From Rutidosis leptorrhynchoides (taxonomy: Eukaryota; Streptophyta; Magnoliopsida; Asterales; Asteraceae), in contig NC_092340.1 in the NCBI RefSeq assembly GCF_046630445.1, positions 21,573,001-21,637,000 on the forward strand: 64,000 bases of DNA, given 5' to 3'. The position numbers and the translations under genes were made by a program. This document shows, piece by piece, positions 45,574-57,514 of this stretch (the stretch's first letter is position 1; each line of letters opens with the position of its first letter). The notes beneath the pieces are model-generated. The model made no database searches. It had not been told where the DNA came from and saw only the letters and a program-made list of their open reading frames with translations.

Positions 45574-47921
45574 TGAAATGTCCCGTTCTTATTGATTAAA
45601 AACGTTCCATATTAATTGATTTCGTTGCGAGGTTTTGACCTCTATATGAGACGTTTTTCAAAGACTGCATTCATTTTAAAACAAACCAAAACCTTTATTT
45701 CATCAATAAAGGTTTAAAAAGCTTTACGTAGATTATCAAATAATGATAATCTAAAATATCCTGTTTACACACGACCATTACATAATGGTTTACAATACAA
45801 ATATGTTACAACAAAATAAGTTTCTTGAATGCAGTTTTTACACAATATCATACAAGCATGGACTCCAAATCTCGTCCTTATTTAAGTATGCGACACGGAA
45901 GCTCTTAATAATCACCTGAGAATAAACATGCTTAAAACATCAACAAAAATGTTGGTGAGTTATAGGTTTAACCTATATATATCAAATCATAATAATAGAC
46001 CACAAGATTTCATATTTCAATACACATCCCATACATAGAGATAAAAATCATTCATATGGTGAACACCTGGTAACTGACATTAACAAGATGCATATATAAG
46101 AATATCCCCATCATTCCGGGACACCCTTCGGATATGATATAAATTTCGAATTACTAAAGCATCCGGTACTTTGGATGGGGTTTGTTAGGCCCAATAGATC
46201 TATCTTTAGGATTCGCGTCAATTAAGGTGTCTGTTCCCTAATTCTTAGATTACCAGACTTAATAAAAAGGGGCATATTCGATTTCGATAATTCAACCATA
46301 GAATATAGTTTCACGTACTTGTGTCTATTTTGTAAATCATTTATAAAACCTGCATGTATTCTCATCCCAAAAATATTAGATTTTAAAAGTGGGACTATAA
46401 CTCACTTTCACAGATTTTTACTTCGTCGGGAAGTAAGACTTGGCCACTGGTTGATTCACGAACCTATAACAATATATACATACATATCAAAGTATGTTCA
46501 AAATATATTTACAACACTTTTAATATATTTTGATGTTTTAAGTTTATTAAGTCAGCTGTCCTCGTTAGTAACCTACAACTAGTTGTCCACAGTTAGATGT
46601 ACAGAAATAAATCGATAAATATTATCTTATCAATCCACGACCCAGTGTATACGTATCTCAGTATTGAGCACAACTCAAACTATATATATTTTGGAATCAA
46701 CCTCAACCGTGTATAGCTAACTCCAACATTCACATATAGAGTGTCTATGGTTGTTCCGAAATATATATAGATGTGTCGACATGATAGGTTGAAACATTGT
46801 ATACGTGTCTATGGTATCTCAAGATTACATAATATACAATACAAGTTGATTAAGTTATGGTTGGAATAGATTTGTTACCAATTTTCACGTAGCTAAAATG
46901 AGAAAAATTATCCAATCTTGTTTTACCCATAACTTCTTCATTTTAAATCCGTTTTGAGTGAATCAAATTGCTATGGTTTCATATTGAACTCTATTTTATG
47001 AATATAAACAGAAAAAGTATAGGTTTATAGTCGGAAAAATAAGTTACAAGTCATTTTTGTAAAGGTAGTCATTTCAGTCGAAAGAACGACGTGTAGATGA
47101 CCATTTTAGAAAACATACTTCCACTTTGAGTTTAACCATAATTTTTGGATATAGTTTCATGTTAATAATAAAAATCATTTTCTCAGAATAACAAATTTTA
47201 AATCAAAGTTTATCATAGTTTTTAATTAACTAACCCAAAACAGCCCGCGGTGTTACTACGACGGCGTAAATCCGGTTTTACGGTGTTTTTCGTGTTTCCA
47301 GGTTTTAAATCATTAAGTTAGCATATCATATAGATATAGAACATGTGTTTAGTTGATTTTAAAAGTCAAGTTAGAAGGATTAACTTTTGTTTGCGAACAA
47401 GTTTAGAATTAACTAAACTATGTTCTAGTGATTACAAGTTTAATCCTTCGAATAAGATAGCTTTATATATATGAATCGAATGATGTTATGAACATCATTA
47501 CTATCTTAAGTTCCTTGGATAAACCTACTGGAAAATAGAAAAATGGATCTAGCTTCAACGGATCCTTGGATGGCTCGAAGTTCTTGAAGCAGAATCATGA
47601 CACGAAAACAAGTTCAAGTAAGATCATCACTTGAAATAAGATTGTTATAGTTATAGAAATTGAACCAAAGTTTGAATATGATTATTACCTTGTATTAGAA
47701 TGATAACCTACTGTAAGAAACAAAGATTTCTTGAGGTTGGATGATCACCTTACAAGATTGGAAGTGAGCTAGCAAACTTGAAAGTATTCATGATTTTATG
47801 TAACTAGAACTTGTAGAATATATGAAGAACACTTAGAACTTGAAGATAGAACTTGAGAGAGATCAATTAGATGAAGAAAATTGAAGAATGAAAGTGTTTG
47901 TAGGTGTTTTTGGTCGTTGGT
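45574..47921. mobile_element. LTR-like sequence of another retrotransposon, interrupted
   Basis: Starting TGAAATGTCCCGTTC, this 2.35-kb noncoding block interrupts the minus-strand Athila fragment and is itself interrupted at 47921. It contains no open frame of known family. I recall similar sequence as a common repeat in daisy-family genomes, probably a Gypsy LTR. That is memory, not a search. The other half should continue beyond the window. Confidence 0.4.
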
Positions 47922-48381
47922 TGATAATGCTAAAAACAAACATATATTTCATAGCATTATTCCCCAAGAAAGACAAGATTTTAGTTGGTATTGTTCGATT
48001 TACAAGCAATATTCGTTTAAATATTAAAAAGTGAAGACAAAAGGCAGATTCGACAAATTGAAGACAAAAAGGTCCAAAGAGCTAAAAAGTACAAGATACA
48101 ACTAAAAAGGTTCAAAATATTGATGAGGAACGTCTCAAAATGACAAGAGTACAAGTTACAAGACGCAAAGTACGCGATATAAAATAATACGCGAAGACGT
48201 CCGAAAATCCGGAACCGGGACCTGAGCCAAGAAGAAACGCCCGACGCAACGGACCAAAAATATCTAGTCTACTATGCACAAGAATATAATATAATATATA
48301 TATAATTATATATTATATATATTATTATTATTATATTACGTCGGCAAGAAGAAAACAAAGCAATTTGGCTGGATCCAGGGT

Positions 48382-48431
48382 GGCCATGCGACTCGCATGG
48401 CCAGAAGCACAAATCCATGCGAGTCGCATGG
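48382..48431 (+). repeat. Paired CATGCGA-TCGCATG palindromes in LTR
   Basis: CATGCGACTCGCATG at 48385-48399 (extended by GGC/GCC to 21 bp) and CATGCGAGTCGCATG at 48416-48430 are 7-bp perfect palindromic arms around one central base. They end about 23 bp before the TATATAAAG box at 48454. The pair recurs at 50269, 58474 and 63584. Confidence 0.9.
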
Positions 48432-48453
48432 AGTGAGATTGCTGGTCAGGTCC

Positions 48454-48462
48454 TATATAAAG
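48454..48462 (+). promoter_or_regulatory. TATA-like box of Athila LTR promoter
   Basis: TATATAAAG follows the palindrome pair, at the position equivalent to 1289 in the first Athila LTR. Confidence 0.55.
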
Positions 48463-49908
48463 CCAGTTTTCTGCCGAGTTTTAATCATCTTTTTTTCTCT
48501 TCCTCTTCATACGTAAATATATTTATATTTATAATTTATATTTTAATTTTAATTATAATTCTAATAATAAGGGTATGTTAGCGAATGTTGTAAGGGTGTA
48601 AGTCGAAATTCTGTCCGTGTAACGCTACGCTATTTTTAATCATTGTAAGTTATGTTCAACCTTTTTACATTAATGTCTCGTAGCTAAGTTATTATTATGC
48701 TTATTTAAAACGAAGTAATCATGATGTTGGGCTAATTACTAAAATTGGGTAATTGGGCTTTGTACCATAATTGGGGTTTGGACAAAAGAACGACACTTGT
48801 GGAAACTAGACTATGGGCTAATAATGGGCTTTATATTTGTTTAACTAAATGAAAGTTTGTTAATGTTAATATAAAGATTTACAATTGGGCGTCCCTATAA
48901 ATTACCATATACACTCGATCGGACACGATGGGCGGGGTATTTATATGTACGAATAATCGTTCATTTAACCGGACACGAGAATGGATTAATAGCCACTAGA
49001 ATAATTAAAACAGGGGTGAAATTACATTCAAGGGTAATTGGTGTAATTGTTAACAAAGTAGTAAAACCTTGGTTTACACGCAGTCGATAACCTGGTGTAT
49101 TCATTAAACAAAGTATTAAAACCTTGTTACAATTCGAATCCCCAATTAGTTGGAATATTTATCTTCGGGTATAATAATAATTTGACAAGGACACTTGCAA
49201 TTTATATTTATGACTGATGGACTGTTATGGACAAAAACCAGACGGACATATTAAATAATCCAGGACAAAGGACAATTAACCCATGGGCATAAAACTAAAA
49301 TCAACGCGTCAAACATCATGATTACGGAAGTTTAAATAAGCATAATTCTTTTATATCATATTTAATTTCCTTTATTTTATATTTAATTGCACTTCTAATT
49401 ATCGCACTTTTATTTATTTTATTTTATCGCACTTTTAATTATCGTACTTTTTAATTATCGCAAGTTTATTTTATCGCATTTTTATTATTCGCAATTTCAT
49501 TATCGTTATTTACTTTACGCTTTAATTTAAGTCTTGTATTTATTTTATATTTTACATTAGGTTTTAACTGCGACTAAAGTCTTAAAATCGACAAACCGGT
49601 CATTAAACGGTAAAAACCCCCCTTTATAATAACAATATTACTTATATATATATTTGTATTTTTATAAAAGTAAACTAATATAGCGTTGAGCTTTGTTTAA
49701 AGATTTCCCTGTGGAACGAACCGGACTTACTAAAAACTACACTACTGTACGATTAGGTACACTGCCTATAAGTGTTGTAGCAAGGTTTAAGTATATCCAT
49801 TCTATAAATAAATAAATATCTTGTGTAAAATTGTATCGTATTTAATAGTATTTTCCTAGTAAAATAATAACTATTTTATATACACCTCGCTTCGCATCAA
49901 GTTATTTT

Positions 49909-49926
49909 TGGCGCCGCTGCCGGGGA
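49909..49926 (+). other. Primer binding site, tRNA-Asp type
   Basis: TGGCGCCGCTGCCGGGGA, ten bases after the LTR, same as at 2804. Confidence 0.8.
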
Positions 49927-51318
49927 ACATTCGCCAAAGCGAAACGCCATATTTTTAATTTTTAAGTTATAATTAGTTTTGGTAAAATTTATATTTTTAA
50001 AAATAAAAAAAAATATATAAAAAAAAAGAGCTTTTAAAATCGAAAAAAAAAAGAAAAAAAAAAGTATTTTAAATATATTTTTAAGTTTTTCTTTTATTTT
50101 AACAAAATTATAAAGTATTTTAAGTATATTTTTAGTTTTTAAAATTAAGTTTTATTTTAATTATATATATATTTATCTTTTAAATATAAAACAGAAAAAT
50201 ATAAATAAATAATAAATATTACGTGACCTGTCATTTGAACCAGTCAAATTGAACCAGTTCAGGGTGTTCATGCGACTCGCATGACCCACTCTCTTAAATC
50301 ATGCGACTCGCATGAGGGGTCTGACAGGGCCACATCCTAACCCTAATTCCGCATTTATTACGGTTATTATTTAATTATTATTAATTAAACCCTAGTTTGA
50401 TTATTATTAATTAAGTTTTTAGTTTAATTATTTTTAACTACTTTTAATTAGTTGTATTATATTTAAAACTTAATACTTTAATATAATTAATATAAAAATA
50501 ATATTTTAATAAAAATTGTATTTTTATAACTTTTTATAACTTTTAATATTTTGTCCCTTTTTAATCGTTGTAACGTAATATTTGTATTTTTTAGCTCATA
50601 TTTAATTTTAAACTTAGTTTTTGCTATAGTTATTTTTACTCCTAGATTTTTAGGCTTTGCCGTAGAATTCCTTAAGTGCTTTTTCTTTAAACTAAGATTT
50701 AGGTGCTTTAGAATTTTGCGACGCCTTTTTAAGTTTTAGTTTCTTTTTAAGTTATTTCCATTTGGGATTTAGTTTTTCCTGTAAGTTTTAATATTTTTAG
50801 ACACCTTTTACTATGTATCAATTATCATTCCAATTAGTAATTTCAATTTGCGATTATAATTTTAAGTTAGTTGTAGTAATAAGGTTAAATTAGTTAAGTA
50901 TTTTTAAGTTTTTATAAGTTTCTTTTATTTTTCCGTCACCTTTTATTTTTCAACCATTTTTCTTTTTCGACCTTTTGCGACGAACTCTTTGTCTTTCTTA
51001 TTTCTCGCCATTCTAGTTTTTAGGACTTAGAATTTTTTTTCTACTTCTTATCTAAATTTCTTAAAATTACGAAAATTTATTTTGAGTGGTTAAATTGATA
51101 GACATCAAAATTTTCTGGTTCGTAGTAATAGTTGGATTTGTACGTGGACCGGGTTATTGGAGCCAAACAGTCCTCAATTATATTGAGACCAAACGAATCC
51201 TGCCCCTCTGCTGCATCTTTTGGCTATTCGAAACGTGGGCAAAATCAGAAAAGTCTATTGATTGGATAACTTATTATAATTTTTCTTTCCTTTTAAAAAC
51301 TAATAGGATATTCAGTGA
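49927..51318 (+). other. Leader of young Athila element
   Basis: Noncoding, with long A and T runs. Paired palindromes CATGCGACTCGCATG lie at 50269-50283 and 50300-50314. Bases 51085-51370 form the block about 98% identical to 3560-3840, which overlaps a 93-codon open frame that is not open in the other copy over its full length and is unlikely to be a gene. Confidence 0.6.
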
Positions 51319-54258
51319 ATGCACCGAGCAAGACGTTCATCACCTTTTGTACGTTCACCACCTGTAACTCGATCAAGACATCGTTTAACAAATATAACCG
51401 CCGTTGATTTTTCTTTAGAATCGTCATCCAGTCGACCAAGTACTTCAGTTCAAATTTCCGATAATCCATTTTTTGAACCCAACCTCACAATTGAGAATCC
51501 AGAGAATATTCAGGAACGGTTCGTAGATCCTGAACCATTAAACTTTCCTCCGGAACCACCAATCATTCAAACAGAGATTGTTGAGGAACGAACCATTAAA
51601 TCTGAAGCATCTAGTGATACCAATTCAACAAATTCAATTATGGAGAATCTGGAACCTTTAAGTATGGAAGACCGAATGAGAGCTAAACGCACTGGCCAAG
51701 GTCACGCAATTACTCATCCAGACATTAATGCGCCAGATTATGAAATCAAAGGACAAATTCTACACATGGTGACTAATCAATGCCAATTTAGTGGTGCGCC
51801 GAAGGAAGATCCAAATGAACATCTACGTACCTTTAATAGGATCTGCACACTATTTAAAATACGAGAAGTGGAGGATGAACAGATATATCTCATGTTATTT
51901 CCCTGGACTTTAAAGGGAGAAGCCAAAGATTGGTTGGAATCGTTACCTGAAGGGGCGATTGATACATGGGACGTTTTAATTGACAAATTTCTTAAACAAT
52001 TCTTTCCTGCATCTAAAGCCGTAAGACTTCAAGCAGAAATTGTTACGTTCACACAGAAACCAAATGAAACTCTATATGAGGCGTGGACAAGATATGGAAA
52101 GTTGTTAAGAGGATGTCCGCAACATGGTTTAGACACCTGTCAAATAGTACAAATATTCTACCAAGGATGCGACATCACTACAAGGAAAGACATAGATATA
52201 GCAGCTGGTGGTTCTATTATGAAGAAAACCGAAACTGATGCTTACAAAATTATTGATAACACTGCTTCCCACTCACATGAGTGGCACCAAGAAAAAGATA
52301 TCATTAGATCATCTAAAGCAGCTAGAGCCGATTCTAGCCATGACTTAGATTCCATTTCCGCAAAGATAGATGCTGTGGAGAGACGAATGGAAAAGATGAC
52401 TAAAGATATTCACTCAATACGAATTAGTTGTGAGCAGTGTGGAGGACCACATTTGACAAAAGATTGTCTAAGTATTGAATTAACAATGGAACAAAGAGAG
52501 AATATTTCATACATAAACCAAAGGCCTGGAAATAATTATCAGAATAATTATCAACCGCCAAGACCGATTTACAATCAAAACCAGAATTATAACCGAAATA
52601 TTCCATACAACAACCAACAAGGTCCTAGCAATCAACAAGTATCCAATAATACTTACAATCAGCAAAGACCTAATTTTCAAAACAAACCACCGCAACAAAC
52701 CGATGATAAAAAGCCGAATTTAGAAGATATGATGACAAAGCTAGTTGAAACTCAAACGCAGTTTTTCACATCTCAAAAACAAACCAATGAACAAAATGCT
52801 CAAGCATTTAGAAATCAACAAGCTTCTATTCAAAATCTGGAACAAGAAGTAAGTAACCTAGCAAGGTTAATAGGTGAAAGAAAACCGGGAAGTCTACCTA
52901 GTAATACAAACGCTAACCCCCGGAATGAGACAGCTAAAGCCATTACCACAAGAAGTGGTACAACACTTAAACCACCTGAAATATCTGTAACTTCTGATGA
53001 AACTATTCCTACTCCACAAGAACCACAACCTGATCAAGATAAGGAAAAAGAACCGGTAGTTGAAAAGGTTAATGAAAATAACACAGTTAAGGATAAACCT
53101 TATGTTAAACCATACCAACCACCACTTCCTTATCCGAGTAAAATGAAGAAAGAGAAACTTGAAGCCGAGCAATCCAAATTCTTGGATATGTTTAAACAGA
53201 TAAATGTAAATCTTCCTTTCATTGATGTGATTTCAGGAATGCCAAGATATGCTAAATTCTTGAAAGATCTAATCACGAATAGAAAGAAAATGGAAGAACT
53301 TTCGGCTGTCACTATGAATGCTAATTGTTCAGCAGTGCTGTTGAATAAGATACCAGAAAAACTATCTGATCCAGGAAGTTTCACAATTCCATGTTTTCTG
53401 GGTAGTCTTAGTTCAATAGAAGCATTGGCAGATTTAGGTGCTAGTATAAATCTAATGCCGTATTCACTATACGCTAAACTAGACCTCGGAGAATTAAAAC
53501 CAACCAGAATAAGCATACAACTAGCCGATAGATCAATAAAATATCCTAGAGGGATAATGGAGAACATGCTAGTTAAAGTTGGTACTTTAGTATTTCCAGT
53601 AGATTTTGTTGTTTTGGACATGGAAGAAGATTCTCAAGTTCCTCTCATATTAGGAAGACCATTCTTAAACACGGCTAAAGCAATGATAGACGTGTTCGGT
53701 AAGAAACTGACCCTAAGTATAGAGGATGAGAGTGTTACCTTTTCAGTTGATAGAGCCATGCAACAACCACAATCTGCAGATGATACATGTTATTATATTC
53801 AAACTATAGATGCACATGCAGAATTATTAGAAGAATTTCCAGAATTACAAGGAACAGGAGAATGTTCTTTAGGAGAAAGTAATGAACCAATTGATGAAGC
53901 TGAAATGTTAGCTACACTTATAGCTAATGGATATGAACCAACAACAGAAGAAATTCAAATGCTAAAAGAAGAAGACAGATACCGATATAAATCATCGATA
54001 GAAGAACCTCCGAAATTAGAGTTAAAGCCACTTCCAAACCATTTGGAATACGCTTATTTACATGGTGAATCTGAATTACCTGTAATAATATCGTCTTCTC
54101 TTACTGAAAATGAGAAATCACAGCTCATTTCTGTGTTGAAAGCTCATAAACCAGCCATTGCATGGAAGATTCATGATATTAAAGGAATAAGTCCTTCGTA
54201 TTGCACACATAAAATCCTTATGGAAGAAGGTCATAAAACGTATGTGCAACGCCAATGA
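51319..54258 (+). CDS. Athila gag and aspartic protease
   Basis: A frame of 979 codons begins MHRARRSSPFVRSPP. The gag core (about 51660-52330) has SMEDRMRAKRTGQGHA, FPWTLKGEAKDWLESLP and FFPASKAVRLQ. A CX2CX3HX4C knuckle CEQCGGPHLTKDC lies near 52432. An Asn/Gln-rich stretch (about 52500-52690) and a Pro/Glu-rich linker follow. A conserved FIDVISGMPRYAKFLKDLI segment (about 53218) precedes the protease, whose active site is DLGAS near 53434, with LILGRPFL near 53647. Gag would form the particle and protease would release gag and pol products. The start was taken as the first ATG of the open stretch. Confidence 0.85.
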   Translation: MHRARRSSPFVRSPPVTRSRHRLTNITAVDFSLESSSSRPSTSVQISDNPFFEPNLTIENPENIQERFVDPEPLNFPPEPPIIQTEIVEERTIKSEASSDTNSTNSIMENLEPLSMEDRMRAKRTGQGHAITHPDINAPDYEIKGQILHMVTNQCQFSGAPKEDPNEHLRTFNRICTLFKIREVEDEQIYLMLFPWTLKGEAKDWLESLPEGAIDTWDVLIDKFLKQFFPASKAVRLQAEIVTFTQKPNETLYEAWTRYGKLLRGCPQHGLDTCQIVQIFYQGCDITTRKDIDIAAGGSIMKKTETDAYKIIDNTASHSHEWHQEKDIIRSSKAARADSSHDLDSISAKIDAVERRMEKMTKDIHSIRISCEQCGGPHLTKDCLSIELTMEQRENISYINQRPGNNYQNNYQPPRPIYNQNQNYNRNIPYNNQQGPSNQQVSNNTYNQQRPNFQNKPPQQTDDKKPNLEDMMTKLVETQTQFFTSQKQTNEQNAQAFRNQQASIQNLEQEVSNLARLIGERKPGSLPSNTNANPRNETAKAITTRSGTTLKPPEISVTSDETIPTPQEPQPDQDKEKEPVVEKVNENNTVKDKPYVKPYQPPLPYPSKMKKEKLEAEQSKFLDMFKQINVNLPFIDVISGMPRYAKFLKDLITNRKKMEELSAVTMNANCSAVLLNKIPEKLSDPGSFTIPCFLGSLSSIEALADLGASINLMPYSLYAKLDLGELKPTRISIQLADRSIKYPRGIMENMLVKVGTLVFPVDFVVLDMEEDSQVPLILGRPFLNTAKAMIDVFGKKLTLSIEDESVTFSVDRAMQQPQSADDTCYYIQTIDAHAELLEEFPELQGTGECSLGESNEPIDEAEMLATLIANGYEPTTEEIQMLKEEDRYRYKSSIEEPPKLELKPLPNHLEYAYLHGESELPVIISSSLTENEKSQLISVLKAHKPAIAWKIHDIKGISPSYCTHKILMEEGHKTYVQRQ

Positions 54259-54259
54259 A

Positions 54260-56926
54260 GACTAAATCCTAATATGCAAGATGTAGTTAAAAAAGAGATT
54301 ATTAAACTGCTAGATGCAGGTTTAATATATCCAATCTCTGATAGTCCATGGGTAAGCCCAGTTCAATGCGTGCCTAAGAAGGGTGGCATGACTGTCATTA
54401 CAAATGAGAAAAAATGAGCTTATTCCTACTAGGACTGTAACAGGATGGCGTGTATGTATTGATTATAGAAAATTAAATGACGCCACCAGAAAAGATCACT
54501 TTCCCTTACCTTTCATAGATCAAATGTTGGAAAGATTAGCCGGAAATAGTTACTATTGTTTTCTAGATGGATTTTCCGGATATTTTCAAATTCCAATAGC
54601 ACCCGAAGATCAAGAGAAAACCACATTCACGTGCCCTTATGGTACTTTTGCTTACAAAAGAATGCCATTTGGACTTTGCAACGCCCCTGCAACCTTTCAA
54701 AGGTGTATGATGGCGATTTTTCATGACATGATAGAAGAATGCATGGAAGTATTCATGGATGACTTTTCAGTCTTCGGTGATACATTTAAATCATGTCTAG
54801 TTAATCTGGAACGAATGCTAATTAGATGCGAAAAATCAAATCTAGTACTTAATTGGGAGAAATGTCATTTCATGGTTAAAGAAGGCATCGTTCTTGGACA
54901 TAAAATTTCAAAAGAAGGAATTGAAGTGGATAGAGCTAAAGTAGATGTAATTGCTAAACTTCCACATCCCACCAATGTTAGAGGAGTTAGGAGTTTTCTA
55001 GGGCATGCCGGTTTTTACCGACGTTTCATAAAAGATTTTTCTAAAATTGCCACTCCTATGAATAAACTCCTAGAAAAGGATGCGCCATTCATCTTTTCAG
55101 ATGAATGTATCAAATCTTTTAATATTCTTAAAGAAAAACTCACTAATGCGCCGATCATGATAACACCAAATTGGAATCTACCATTTGAACTAATGTGCGA
55201 TGCAAGTGATTTTGCAATGGGAGCCGTTTTAGGACAAAGGATTGAAAAACGATTTCAACCTATATATTATGCTAGTAAGACATTACAAGGAGCACAAACA
55301 AACTATACAACTACTGAAAAAGAACTCCTTGCTATTGTCTTTGCTTTTGACAAATTTCGATCATATCTCGTTCTAGCAAAAACGGTGGTCTATACCGACC
55401 ATTCTGCTCTTAGATACCTATTTTCAAAACAAGATGCTAAACCAAGATTAATCCGTTGGATCTTACTCTTACAAGAGTTTGATATTGAAATCCGAGATAA
55501 AAAAGGAGCAGAAAATCTCGCCGCTGATCATCTTTCTCGTCTTGAAAATCCCGAATTAGAAGTTCTGAATGAATCGGCCATACAAGACAACTTTCCTGAT
55601 GAATATCTATTGAAGATAGATTATAAAGAAATCCCATGGTTTGCAGACTATGCAAACTACTTAGTTTGTGGATTCCTTGAAAAAGGATTATCGTACCAAA
55701 GACGAAAGAAATTCTTCAGTGATATAAAACACTATTTCTGGGAAGATCCACATCTGTTTAAAAGTTGTCCCGATGGAATAATACGCCGATGTGTATTTGG
55801 AGATGAAGCTAGTAAAATTTTAAACCATTGTCACACAGGACCAACAGGAGGGCATTATGGGCCTCAACTAACAGCAAGAAAAGTTTATGAAGCTAGATTC
55901 TATTGGCCTACAATTTACAAAGACGCACACCTTCTTTGCAAATCCTGTGATGCATGTCAAAGGGCCGGAAAAATAAGTCAACGTGATGAAATGCCACAAA
56001 ATGTCATCCAAGTATGTGAAGTATTTGACATTTGGGGTATTGACTTTATGGGTCCATTTCCAAAATCTCATAATAATCTATATATACTCGTAGCCATTGA
56101 TTATGTATCTAAATGGGCGGAAGCACAAGCTCTCCCAACTAACGATGCACGAGTTGTAGTCAACTTTTTAAAACATCTTTTTGCAAGGTTTGGAACACCG
56201 AAAGCTTTAATAAGTGATCGGGGTACTCATTTCTGTAATAATCAACTTGAGAAAGTTCTTAAAAGATATGGAGTAACTCATAAAATCTCCACCGCATATC
56301 ATCCACAAACAAGTGGACAAGTTGAAAATACCAACCGAGCTTTAAAACGTATTCTAGAGAAAACCGTAGGATCAAATCCGAAGGAATGGTCCATTAAATT
56401 GGAGGATGCACTCTGGGCTTTTAGAACAGCCTACAAAACTCCAATTGGAACCACACCTTTTAGACTTGTTTATGGAAAAGCATGTCATCTTCCAGTAGAA
56501 ATTGAACACAAAGCATTTTGGGCTTTGAAGACATGTAACCTTGATTTACATGAAGCCGGACGTCTACGATTAAGTCAACTAAACGAATTAGAAGAATTAA
56601 GACATGAAGCATACGAAAATTCGTTAATCTATAAAGAAAGAACGAAGAAATGGCATGATAAAAGAATCAGAAGTTCAAAAGAATTCAAAGAAGGAGACAG
56701 AGTTCTTCTTTTCAATTCACGATTCAAGCTATTTCCTGGAAAATTGAAATCAAGATGGTCTGGACCATTCATAGTCAAAAGAGTTTTCCCATACGGAACG
56801 ATAGAATTAATAAATTCAAATGGGATTGAATTTAAAGTTAATGGTCACAGAGTTAAACATTACATACATGGTCCGATGGAAGTCGACAACGAAGTTAATC
56901 ACAATTTCGACACCACAGCTAACTAA
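54260..56926 (+). pseudogene. Athila reverse transcriptase, RNase H and integrase region
   Basis: The reverse transcriptase has [32 protein letters not shown] and the catalytic FMDDF (near 54756). RNase H follows with [14 protein letters not shown] (near 55196), TTEKELLA and [10 protein letters not shown]. The integrase has an HHCC finger ([13 protein letters not shown] to [12 protein letters not shown], about 55825-55970), then the DDE core with Asp in WGIDFMGP, Asp in ISDRGTHF and Glu in [13 protein letters not shown]. The region ends NHNFDTTAN just before an AAGTGTGGGGAGAA sequence. Domain order is Ty3/Gypsy. No chromodomain is seen, as expected for Athila. The pol part is long and well preserved. 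Confidence 0.9.
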
Positions 56927-57097
56927 GTGTGGGGAGAATCAAGTCTTTAAAGGATAATATGTATTTCTGTTAGAGTTAGATTATCTGTTTTCGTGTAGTT
57001 CTCGAAAATGGAACACGTATGGTCTTTCCCTAGCAGACCCTAAAGAACTAGTCTTCTCCCCCCATTCTGAATTTTTATTTTTTTAGGTTTTTACGAA
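56927..57097 (+). other. Pol-to-ORF junction with pyrimidine tract
   Basis: A copy of the purine motif AAGTGTGGGGAGAA occurs directly after pol. A T-rich stretch ending in TTTTTTTAG at about 57070-57083 is conserved in the gag-only element (about 6650-6670) and could act as a splice acceptor for a subgenomic RNA (inference). Confidence 0.4.
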
Positions 57098-57514
57098 ATG
57101 AAGACTGCCTGTGAACTAAACCATGGTCTAATGCTACACGCTTTGATCACTAAAAGAAATAATGACATACTACCGAGCGAATTAGTATCAGTAATCAGAG
57201 AAAGAATGGACGGAGTTAGAAAAGGATCCAGATGCGAAGATAATAAGTTACAATTTGGTAAAGGAAAATCAAAATCCGCAGCGAAAAGAAGAGCACGACA
57301 CCTAGAACGATGTCACAAATGCGGAAAATGGTCACATGGAGGTAAATGTTCAAATAATCAAACCTATTCAAATACCGAATTTGTTACTTTATGCAGAGAC
57401 GGACCGTTCATATGTTTAGAAGAAAAGACAATGAATGCTCGAGGTTACGCCTATGCAGCCATGGAAAACCAATTAAACCGACTATCTTATGAATATAATA
57501 GATCATATAACTAA
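57098..57514 (+). CDS. Small basic zinc-knuckle ORF after pol
   Basis: A 138-codon frame starts MKTACELNHGLMLHALITK. A basic stretch (GKGKSKSAAKRRARH) leads into CHKCGKWSHGGKC near residues 71-83, a CX2CX4HX3C knuckle one residue shorter than the classical gag knuckle. The C-terminal part (FVTLCRDGPFICLEEKTMN) is unremarkable. No family recognised. It sits between pol and the envelope-position ORF and is absent from the gag-only element. A nucleic-acid-binding accessory role is possible, and a decayed captured fragment is the alternative. Confidence 0.5.
   Translation: MKTACELNHGLMLHALITKRNNDILPSELVSVIRERMDGVRKGSRCEDNKLQFGKGKSKSAAKRRARHLERCHKCGKWSHGGKCSNNQTYSNTEFVTLCRDGPFICLEEKTMNARGYAYAAMENQLNRLSYEYNRSYN

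Larger units (their letters stand above)
47922..49899 (+). repeat. 5' LTR of young Athila element
   Basis: 1978 bp from TGATAATGCTAAAAAC to CGCTTCGCATCA. Related to but clearly diverged from the LTR at 815. Much of the second half (from about 48595) is close to that LTR while the first 600 bp differ more. Confidence 0.95.

Noticed and set aside
51086-51367. 93-codon open frame before gag of the young Athila
   Set aside because: The same 98% identical block in the gag-only element does not keep the frame open throughout, so DNA-level rather than protein-level conservation is the better reading.
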